DNA of 64,000 bases. Origin: Xiphydria camelus (lineage: Eukaryota; Arthropoda; Insecta; Hymenoptera; Xiphydriidae). The position numbers and the translations under genes were made by a program. The stretch lies in contig OY783198.1 of NCBI GenBank assembly GCA_963678675.1, positions 10,612,580-10,676,579 of the forward strand. Reading direction: 5' to 3'. The first letter of the stretch is position 1; the number at the start of each line of letters is the position of its first letter. The notes under the pieces were generated by a model. The model did not search any database. It was not told where the DNA came from and saw nothing but the letters and a program-made list of their open reading frames with translations. Below, piece after piece: positions 55,441 through 64,000 of this stretch.

Positions 55441-57444
55441 TGGTCCGTATTCACATTCCACTTTTAGTGCTAACAGTGTCCTTGCAATTCTCATCTATAC
55501 CGCTGTTAAGGTGCCGGTCTCCAGATTTTCTCGCACCTTTAGGATGGCAGCAGTACCTAAGACATACATACATCCTAATAAAATAAGACCTATAGTTTGA
55601 ACAATATCTCAATTTCTGACTATTTTTACACACCCAAACCGTAATTCAGCGTTTTTTGTAAGTAAACGGCTAGAAAATGTATTATTCAATGGTAAAAATC
55701 ACGAGGGAGTGTTGACAAGCGAATCGAGAGTCGCGATACTTCAAGCAATATTAGGTTTCTTGAGTACTTACGCTAAAGTTGGGCTGCATTGCGTTCCCCG
55801 AGCTACGTAGCCTCGGGCATGTCAGAAAATTCACTTCACTGTGTTCATTTTTTTGTATTGCGAGTTATCGTTTGACAAAGATCCCCTACTCCTGAGAAAC
55901 ATCTGCTTTCAAAACTGTTAGTAGGAACATTTTTCACGTAATCTCATGGGGTCACTGCATGTATACGTATTACTCATTGAAAACAAAAAATCTGTTTTCA
56001 CTCAATGACATTTGACGATCATACATACAGCGACTCGATGACGTCACACGAAAAATATTCGTACTGAACAGTTTTGAAAGCAGATGTTTCTCAGGAGATA
56101 TACCAGACACTACGGGATCTTTGTCAAACGATAACTCGTAATAAAAAATATAAACACAGCGAAGTGTGAATTTTCCCGCAAGCCCGAAGATGGCCCGCGG
56201 AACGCAATGCAGCCCGATTTTAGCACATGTACTCGAGAAACCTGATATTGCTGAAAATATCACGACTGTTAATTTGCTTATCAACTCTCGTGATTTTCAG
56301 TATTGAATAAAACATGTTCTGAATGTTTATTTACAAGAAACGCTGCATTACGATATCTCGATGGTCGTGTAAAACTGCTGAAAAAGAGTTGGAGTGTATA
56401 AAAGTGTTTGGAAATAGAGATATAATTTTAGTTATAGGTTTTATTTCATTAGGGCGTATGTTCGAGGCACTGCTACCACCCTAAAGGTACGAGAAAACCT
56501 GGAAACAGATACCTTAAGGTATTCCTTGCGCGAGATGAAACATTTCAGAGAATGCTAATTTTTTTGTAGAATGGAAATTAATGTCGTAAGATTATTTTTG
56601 AAAAGTTTCAGGTCCGGTTACCGGGCATTTAAGAAAGAATTTTGATTTTGAAATTTGAAAATTTAACATGTAACCTTGTGGAAGAATCCACTTTTCTACA
56701 TTTTAATGCCGACATCTACGTGTTTAAAAGTTATACACGTTAAATATAAAACCATTTCCATATCTTCACAAAATTGCATAGAATCTTTTGAGCTCCTAAA
56801 AATATAAGGTCATCGAATGTTTAACAAAGATATCGATGTTCGTAAACAGCAAAACGTAGTTTTTTGACGATAGAATATAACCTTAAATAGAATTGGCAAC
56901 GTTGCATCATAGGGTTCGTGCATGGCCGGGTGATGGCGCGACAGTAAGCAACGTTCAACGCCACTGGTGGCCATCTCAGAAGTATTGTCGTTGCCGCTTG
57001 TCGCTCATTTTACCAAAATTCACTTTTTACGAAGAAAACAATCCGCTGCACACTGAGTTCCGTGATTTATAGAGGTCATGTTTCAGAGCTGTACGGATAT
57101 ACGATTATTCTACTCAGGGCCGTACTCTTGTCATTTCATAAACCATGTGATGCGACGTTGCCAGATTTCAAATTTGAATATTTTTCAAAAAATATGAAAA
57201 TGTAAATAATAAACTTGAATATTTATTGGCCTTATCTTGTGTATTCATTATCAGTATTACAGGGAATATGAGTATATTACATGACGTAGAATTACTGATT
57301 TATGAGGGGCCCGCCTGTGGCACATTGAAAAAACGCTTCTGAGCGCAAGGAATACCTTAAGGTCTGCATCATCCTGTTAATAGTGTACGTCCGAGAAATG
57401 GAACAGCACTTTTAAAGCTAAAAGTGGGATGTGAATACGGACCA
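55441..57444. mobile_element. 2.0 kb composite TIR element
   Basis: TGGTCCGTATTCACATTCCA at the left and TGGGATGTGAATACGGACCA at the right are inverted, followed by CTTTTAGTGCTA against TAGCTTTAAAAG-like sequence. Inside are a ~1 kb foldback (55506-56520) and an inverted pair AGGTATTCCTTGCG / CGCAAGGAATACCT (56517 and 57341). Several mobile units seem to be combined. No coding region recognised. Confidence 0.75.
55506..56520. repeat. ~1 kb foldback, ~480 bp arms
   Basis: CCAGATTTTCTCGCACCTTT (55521) pairs with the block around 56480-56502, and GAGAAACATCTGCTTTCAAA (55892) with TTTGAAAGCAGATGTTTCTC (56073). Arms run throughout but contain scattered mismatches and small gaps, so this foldback is older than the one at 27854. 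Confidence 0.85.
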
Positions 57445-60046
57445 TTGTTTCTCGGAAAACCTAATCGTAGATAAACGAATAGGATTCATAAACAATTCAG
57501 CAATCTGAATTTTAACTTCCATGTGAGTAGATGTAGATCATACATACATTTCAAATTAGAGCTTCGCCATTAATATCAAACTTTTAACGCTGCGAAACGA
57601 TGAGCAACCCCGATAATCTCAATCAAGCATATAGGTATCTAAATTTAACCGAATTCGATGAAATTCCGTTGCCATGCTCTATTCCCAAAAATTGCAACGC
57701 GAAACGATCGGCACGACAATGACGACACACTCCTGTTAATAGCCGTTACCGACGGGATGTGTATAGTCAGCCGGATAATTATAGGCTTCGATACATAGCT
57801 TACTGCCCGGTGCACCCGAGCACGCCCTCTGTTCTCCTTCGTTAAGAAGTGGGCGCCCGTGGACGGTAGCCGCCTGTTCCTCCAATAATAAGCGATTCGC
57901 TTTTCTCCTGTTTTCTCGCGTTACTTTAATCTCCCTTCCTTCCACCAGGGAGGTTCTTCACAGGTGCTCTCTCTGAGCCAGGTTATCGCTACCCTCGACG
58001 ATCGATCGGCACTTCGGAATTTACGAGAAGCGTGAGCGAAAAGTGAAGGACGGGTCTTTCTCGAATTCTATTCGTTGTAATGTTACATATGATCGATATT
58101 TCGCTCCATAGCGACCAACTCGGTGACTTAAGGGGCACGCATCAGTGCTAGGGACTATGAAAATCCGTAGTAAAAACTTCTCGCGCAGAATTTGAGAATG
58201 ATCTCGCTATCCGTAAAATAGTAAAACTCATAGTTACGGCTGAAAAGTACCTGTATCATATTTTAATATTACGATTATTCAAGTCAGAGAGAAAATTGAT
58301 CATTACGCCTATGAGTGACATATAGCGCACAAGCGTGAAAGGTCTAAAATAAAACATTTTCTAAATATCAAAAATAAATGATCTGCTACCTACTGCATCA
58401 TTAACGCTCTGAGTAATAACTCCATATAATAACAAGACATCGCCTTGAAATAAGTAGGTATATTGGATTCGATGGGACCCAGCGAAGAACAGGTCGAAAA
58501 TTACCACGCATTTTCCATAAGTACACAGTATGTCTAATCTAGCTGAAAGTTTTGGTGCCTGTCAAATCAATTTCAAACATTCTCAGCCATGACAGCTATC
58601 GCCCTCCAATTTTAATAATGAATTAATATATCTTTAGTTATAATGCTTTATGGAAATCTTTTTCTCACCTGTAAAAGATCATATTCCACGATTTCCTAAT
58701 TATTTCGCTGCAAAAAAGTCATTAGAAATGAACTGAGAAGTTTTCGCGAACCTTTTTTAATATTGCCAATCACAATGATGTTGATAGATTGCCCTTACGA
58801 ATCCCGTCACTGTTGAATTCACTAGGAAAATGACTAAGTTTACACCGGAAGTGAAATAGAGGTAGACGTGAGGTGAAAGCGAGATGAAAGTGTAGACAAA
58901 CTGAGGTAATAACAAAATGAGGTATTTACGATATAAACGGAAAGTGAAGCAGTAGTAGGGGTGTGATAAACGAAAACATTTACAGCGTGTGCAATGATAT
59001 GAGGCAAAATCAAGATGAAACTTTCAATGGCAAGAAAGTGAATATTGGTAGATATACGATTCTTAATTCCATAGTTGATCATGTGAAACCAGTAGCCAGC
59101 TGTATTACACTCGGCTAAAGGATCAGCATCGTTGCTAAGAGCGAGAAAGAAAGACCGAGCCCCCAAGTGACAGATAACCTGAACACTGGGCGAAAAGAAT
59201 TTCACTTCTTAATTTTGATATCGTCGTTTCTGATATCTATTGATATCGTGTAAAAAACGTTTTTTTAATTAAGTTTCAACAGTCCAAAAATTATAGCAAT
59301 GTTCACTTTGCAGGAATAAGTTACGCTTGTGTAAAAAAATTATGTCGTTAAAGAGTATTGTATAATGCTTTATGGTAAAATTAAGGGGATCAAAAGTATT
59401 AAACATAAACTAGGATTTCACTTCTTTTATGCTAACTGCACTCCAAAGAATACTCTCAACCAATGAGCGAAGACTATTAATTCACCTTAGGTACCTCCAA
59501 AATTATATCTACCGGGTGAGTCTTTAATATTGCGACAAACTTCAAGGATGGGTTCCTTGGATGAATATAAGAAAAAAAGTTCCCATGAACATGGGTCCGG
59601 AAACGCTGAGTTCGGAATTGCATTTTTAAATGCCTTATCAAAAAAAATATTTAAAACGCAATGACGCATCCCTTCTTCTGAAATGATATTTAATACTCCT
59701 AAGGAGATCCTATGACAAAAAATAAATAAGATGGAAGCTCTGCAAAAATATACTTCCTGTAACAATATCATGATCTCCTTTACTGGAATCATGCTAATTC
59801 GTCAGTGAAATCATTTTCATTTTCAAATGAGAGAATGGATATAAATTCTCTCTAATGCCACCTGATGTTCATTACCCAGATAGATTTTCCATGTAAGAAT
59901 ATATTATGTATTTAAAATATAACAGCTTCACCAACTATGACAGGATCCTTAAGTGTCATATTACGTACATTCTGCAATTACTATTTATTTTGACTAGTCT
60001 ATTGGTTATCGTATAGGTAGCGAAGCGTAAAAAAATAAATAAAAAA
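57445..60046. other. Mostly non-repetitive stretch
   Basis: Positions 57640-58080 are CpG-rich with a minus-strand ORF (57736-57945) of unknown kind. From 58850 to 59200 the plus strand is purine-biased, with repeated GTGAAA/GAGGTGAAAG words. No recognised domain or TIR apart from the dispersed repeat at 59792. Confidence 0.35.
59792..59960 (+). repeat. Dispersed repeat, related to 31684-31870
   Basis: The order TCGTCAGTGAAATCATTT, GCCACCTGATGTTCATTA and GATAGATTTTCCATGTAAG is shared with the copy at 31.7 kb. Confidence 0.6.
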
Positions 60047-60148
60047 GATGAGGGCAAGTCGATGAGGGGAAAATTGGCCCCTTGTTGTCATGGAAAGTAA
60101 TGCAAATGAGGGGCCATCTTCCTGTATCACCTCATCTCGGTTCTTTCC
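60047..60148. repeat. Short palindromic repeat, family P
   Basis: GATGAGGGCAAGTCGATG at the left, core ATTGGCCCCTTGTTGTC and CAAATGAGGGGCCATC, right end CACCTCATCTCGGTTC. Confidence 0.8.
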
Positions 60149-60291
60149 AAGTACTTACCTATAGTTTCGTTGTGGTTTGTAACTTCAAATGAAAGAATAT
60201 TTGAATGGCTGGCGCTATAGTCGTTTATCCACGCTCTGTAGGAGATATACGAGAGCATCAAAGTATATTTCAAATAAATCAAAGTAGCATA

Positions 60292-60360
60292 ATAAGTTGG
60301 CCCCTCATTCCCATTACTTTCTATGGAAATGAGGGGTCAACTTCTCGAGACAACTCTCCA
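60292..60360. repeat. Short palindromic repeat, family P (core only)
   Basis: AAGTTGGCCCCTCATTCCC and GAAATGAGGGGTCAACTTC around a TTACTTTCTATGG centre. The outer ends are lost. Confidence 0.75.
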
Positions 60361-61627
60361 TCTAGAAACCGAACGAACGATCGTTGTTAGTTTTTCCGTG
60401 TCATTAGTTAAATCGATTCCACGTTTCCGTTTTTCTTCATTTCTTCCTCCATGTCGCCAGTTATACGACTCTTGTAAATCGGAAGATCGAGCAGCTCGTC
60501 GAGTATCGGCACGAAATTGCGAAGGAACGATACTACGACGAATTAGGACATCCGCGTCGAATCAGCCTAATTCGCGGTCTGAGATAATTTCGACGAGGGA
60601 AAGAGAAGTCGAGTAGGTATATACCGATCTCCCGGCGTATCGTTATCTACGTCGAGCACGTTTAACTCCGTCGCCGGTACGGAAAAAGCCGAGGCGCCTG
60701 CCTATTAATAAAAGTGAACCGCACGGTATCGCGTCGTCGTCCTTTTCCAGCAGATCGGATCGATTACCGCGATTCGAGTCTCGGATTCTCCTCGGTCTCT
60801 TTCCCCCTCCTCCCGTTCCCTATCCTCCTCAGGGGTATCATTTGTTAAGCTGGACAGCTTAGCCCCGTCATTACGAGCAATCACACTTGATTATTTTTGT
60901 CTACAGAGTCGTAGAGTTCGCGAAATGATCGCCCCCTATAACCCGCGGGGCCCCGAGCTCTGAGCTGCGCTCGGGAAGATCGGCCTCCATTTACGTGATT
61001 ACCGGGGTGCGCGCGAGAGGCGCACGTACGCGTGCAAAAGATGAGGATTCGCGCGCCGATTCAAATTGGTGAATTAGGTGGCGGTCGATATACGCGCGAT
61101 CGCTCGGACTACGTGTATCCGTGGGGTCGGGGTTTAACGTCCGAGGGGGGAATCGGTTCGATCGCGGTACATTATCCTAATCTTGCGAGCTTTCCGGTGA
61201 AATAAGTACAGACCAAACGCGAGAAATGCCGTCCGGCTATCGCTGTGGAATCGATGGATATGAAAAATCGTTCGAATTCATTCACAACCTTTGGATTGAG
61301 TTTCGTAAGTTTATGTACAGTGTAATCTCTCAAGGGGGTACCCACTCTTACGAGAGAAGGAAACTTTTGAGGAGTTGCGCCTAGAGGCGTGGCTAAGAGA
61401 ATGGTAGGGATGCACGCACATTTTACATTGAATAGGGTTGGTGCACAAGGCTCACTGGCAAGCACAGACCCCGCGTGTACGTCTGCAGTGGGTCATTCCA
61501 ACATCAGTTCCCCTAGTACGCTGGGACGAGGAACAGTGGAGTGGAGGCAGGAAAATAAGGGATGGCTACTTTCCGGATGATGAGACTTTAGACAGATTCC
61601 ACTGTAGGTATTTAACATTTTTGCATA
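60361..61627. other. GC-rich non-repetitive stretch
   Basis: Positions 60450-61240 form the longest CpG-rich patch in the window, with many CG words (GCGCGCGAG, CGCGCGAT) and AT-box-like homopurine breaks. No ORF shows a known domain. This may be a regulatory or unspliced 5' region; I cannot tell. Confidence 0.4.
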
Positions 61628-61870
61628 CAGGGTCTTTCGCTCGGTATAGTAATAGTCGGTGTGGCCTAATTTGTCAATACTTATCCTACCGAGGAATGAA
61701 GGATCAACGAGACAGTATTGACCGACCTTTACATTCCCCTTATCCCATCCGATTGCTAGCTGCACTCATTTTCAGTGGAGCAGGATTGGTTGATACTTGT
61801 TCCGTTGATCTTCTTTCATTGGTTAGTAGGATAAGTAGGCTACTATTACTATCCTGAGCGAAAAACCCTG
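61628..61870. mobile_element. 243 bp MITE, CAGGGTCTTTCGCTC ends
   Basis: CAGGGTCTTTCGCTCGGTAT at the left and ATCCTGAGCGAAAAACCCTG at the right, TA on both sides. TAGTAATAG pairs with CTATTACTA. Inner blocks ACTTATCCTACC and AGTAGGATAAGT also pair. Confidence 0.87.
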
Positions 61871-61916
61871 TAGGTATGTGTGTATCCCAAATGTGAGAAA
61901 AAAACCTACATCAATT

Positions 61917-61935
61917 TGTGTGTGTGTGTGTGTGT
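61917..61935. repeat. (TG)n microsatellite
   Basis: About nine TG units. Confidence 0.85.
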
Positions 61936-63135
61936 CTGTGTGAAAAATGTGTCGCGTCATAAAAATTTGGAATGTTGACGTAAATAAAGTGATTCCAATC
62001 TGTTTTATTTTTCTTTCTCATGAGAAAACAACCAAAGCCTTCAATACGAGTATATCCAAACGGCCAAATGGTTACTTTCGAAAAAACCAGGGGGAGTTTC
62101 AATGTCAATTGAAGCAGCTATTCGCTATTCTATTCCTTTGCCTTAGATAGCACCGATAGCTCGTCCACTGGTTGTTAGTAATAGATATTTTGAAAATAGA
62201 TGCATTATTTGTAAGCAACGCATTGGTTTTAAACATAAGAAGTGAAATGCACCATACGTTGTACCTACTCGAAATACTGACAAATGAGATACTCTTGGAT
62301 CTTTTTTAAATATTCTACTTTGAAAAATAGATGGTAGAATGTATTGGATTGCATTTTTTGTCTGCTACAGTCTGTGTACTCTGTTATTACAGCTGATGTT
62401 ACCGAAGAGAAAAATTTCACTTTAAAGGCAAATAAAGTATCATGCTGCTGTATTTCGATACTTGGAAGCTGTGAGTAACTTTGTAAGCTGGTTTCTGTCA
62501 ATGTATTCATCAGACAAACGTAGAAGAGTACCTATATTTGTTCTCTTGCCGTGCTATCTAGGTGTCATTCAAACCCAAAGTCTGTCTGACAAAATTATCA
62601 TTATAATCTCGTGTTACATGCACTCGGGGAAATATCTGATTAAAAGAACTATAATTTATCCAGAAATTATGAACAATTTTGGCGCCAACCGTAATTCCAT
62701 AGTTGTTCTAAATAGTGAAATTCTGGTTATGATAACAAGAGATCAGGGTCAGCTTGCAGCATGGTCGATAAATGTCTCTAGCCTTTTTTTTATATAGTTG
62801 GCACTGTCATGCAATAATATTATATTATTGACTTACTTTTGTAGGTAATTCAACCATGATGCATGACTATCATAAAGTGCAACCTCGTTGTTACTATAAT
62901 CATGCGCAACAAAAGTTATTTCGAACTGCATTCATGGTCTGTTTTATCGTAAATATAGTACGATAGGGTGGGGATAATTGTGCTACTCTTTTTTGGTTGC
63001 TTATTAAAAATAAAACTTATTTATACTACAATATTAATAAGTATGTCGACAGGATGGTTGTATATCGTTGGCTTTATGACATTCAAGAAGAATCTCTAAT
63101 TTATACATCCATAATTGAAGAGTGAAATATGCAAG
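61936..63135. other. Stretch without recognised genes
   Basis: TAGGGTGGGGATAATTGTG at 62964 resembles a left end of the GGG-type TA elements, but no mirrored end was found. ORFs at 62265-62797 lack known domains. Confidence 0.35.
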
Positions 63136-63251
63136 AGGGTCTAAGTGCCATTTTTCCTGAAATTGAGATTATTGCTGTTATGGAATCTAAGTGCCACGTG
63201 AAACTTACAGCACAAATATTTTTGCGTCGGAAAAAATGGAACTTAGACCCT
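63136..63251. mobile_element. 116 bp MITE, AGGGTCTAAGTGCCATTT ends
   Basis: AGGGTCTAAGTGCCATTT at the left and AAATGGAACTTAGACCCT at the right. The words ATCTAAGTGCC (63186) and its relatives recur inside. Confidence 0.75.
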
Positions 63252-63542
63252 TGTATGTTGGGCATCTCACTGGGACAAATTGATCACAGAGTTAGAAATT
63301 AGCCAAGGAACTTAAAATAAAAAAGAAATTTATTCCTGATTCATTAATTTTATTATATTTGACAATTAGCAAGAATTAGTGTCTATGACCGTCTTTACAG
63401 AATAGTCTTTATAGAACAATTAATGTAAAATCAGGAAATTCTTAGAGAAAAACTTAAAAAGTGGACCAAAACTAACATTTTTAGAAGGAATTTTAAAAAT
63501 CAATATTATTATTATAACACATTTAGGAACTTATAACTCTTA

Positions 63543-63683
63543 GGGCCGGTTTTACAAACAGGTATAAACACGCGGTATAGCGCTATACTGAGAATATAAC
63601 CATAACGCGCGCGCTTCATGCTGGTTATTCTCAGTATAGCGCTATACCGCGTTTATACTGTGTTTGTTGTGTAAAACCGGCCC
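63543..63683. mobile_element. 141 bp foldback MITE, PIF/Harbinger-like
   Basis: GGGCCGGTTTTACA at the left and TGTAAAACCGGCCC at the right with TTA directly outside both. A 3-bp TTA target and GGGCC ends fit PIF/Harbinger. The inner block ACGCGGTATAGCGCTATACT is inverted nearer the right end. Confidence 0.85.
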
Positions 63684-63799
63684 TTAATGAAATAATCGGT
63701 CGAACAACCAATATTGTTATATTAATTAGTTAGCGTGTCCCAAATTAGCCCCATATATGGTAGGTATTTTATAAACAAACTTATACATAACTTCTTTAA

Positions 63800-63885
63800 C
63801 ACATTGACTGCCGGCCAGTAACGCTGCCGGGTTAAAGTACATTACCTGTTGGTCCCACGGGACCAGCAACGTGGCAATCAACGTG
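63800..63885. mobile_element. 86 bp piggyBac-like MITE, TTAA-flanked
   Basis: CACATTGACTGCC at the left and GGCAATCAACGTG at the right, with TTAA directly outside both. The centre has a GGTCCCACGGGACC hairpin. Confidence 0.85.
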
Positions 63886-64000
63886 TTAATAAAAGAACAA
63901 GCTAAATTTACTCTCTTAGCCTAAAAAATAGAGGAACCGAGCAAATGAAAAACACTTATCTCAAGGTAGTAGTGGTTCTATTTTCACAATAGAATCAAAA

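Noticed and set aside
58850..59205. 121-codon minus-strand ORF as a possible secreted or membrane protein
   Set aside because: The frame reflects a purine-biased tract; its hydrophobic C-terminal half has no recognisable family and no splice or start support.
1..64000. CRISPR array or telomeric TTAGG arrays
   Set aside because: No regularly spaced identical repeats with unique spacers, and no runs of TTAGG, were seen. The sequence is eukaryotic.

Overview
This window is AT-rich, compositionally uneven eukaryotic DNA. The dense mix of mariner, DUF4817-type Tc1/mariner, piggyBac-like and other TIR elements suggests an insect. Hymenoptera, perhaps an ant, is my best guess from general familiarity with such repeats; it is an inference, not a measurement. 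I found no intact host gene, tRNA, rRNA, LTR retrotransposon or CRISPR array. Most open reading frames of 60-170 codons look like chance. The exceptions are transposase pieces and two broken zinc-finger fragments (THAP-like and SWIM-like).

The window is mainly a graveyard of non-autonomous DNA transposons. They sort by target site. (1) Many TA-flanked elements: about 20 copies of one ~90-110 bp palindrome, and several 0.4-1.1 kb elements whose ends resemble it (GGGTAAA.. or GGGGAGAC..). Three of the longer ones keep coding remnants: an N-terminal MPRSK exon start and two small cysteine-rich C-terminal fingers. (2) TTAA-flanked elements of piggyBac type, from 84 bp to 1.46 kb. One keeps the acidic N terminus and the C-terminal cysteine-rich domain of a piggyBac transposase but lacks the catalytic core. 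(3) CAGGGT-type TA-flanked elements, one holding a DUF4817/DD41D-like transposase piece. (4) Two decayed mariner copies (D,D34D). (5) Long foldbacks with arms of 100-480 bp, one MITE with PIF/Harbinger-like ends, and one unclassified 2.85 kb TIR element.

Layout: 0-5.2 kb foldback and the 2.85 kb TIR element with an internal tandem palindrome array; 5.3-8.8 kb short palindromes, two blocks of a degenerate ~37 bp repeat and the piggyBac derivative between them; 9-10.3 kb hammerhead-like motif and DUF4817 element; 10.3-12.3 kb non-repetitive GC-richer DNA; 12.3-16 kb five TIR elements in a row; 16.7-19 kb mariner and DUF4817 remnants; 20.6-22.3 kb nested insertions; 22.4-27.2 kb mostly unique sequence; 27.2-30.1 kb one element carrying two separate insertions, the second enclosing a 675 bp palindrome; 31-37 kb scattered MITEs between GC-richer patches; 37.5-38.9 kb THAP- and SWIM-type remnants; 39-45 kb short palindromes and long TA elements; 46-48.4 kb TIR elements; 49-51.8 kb mostly unique; 51.8-57.4 kb very large foldbacks; 57.4-61.6 kb mostly unique and GC-richer; 61.6-63.9 kb small MITEs.

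No genes here act together as a pathway. The sequence most resembles a repeat-rich intergenic or intronic region.
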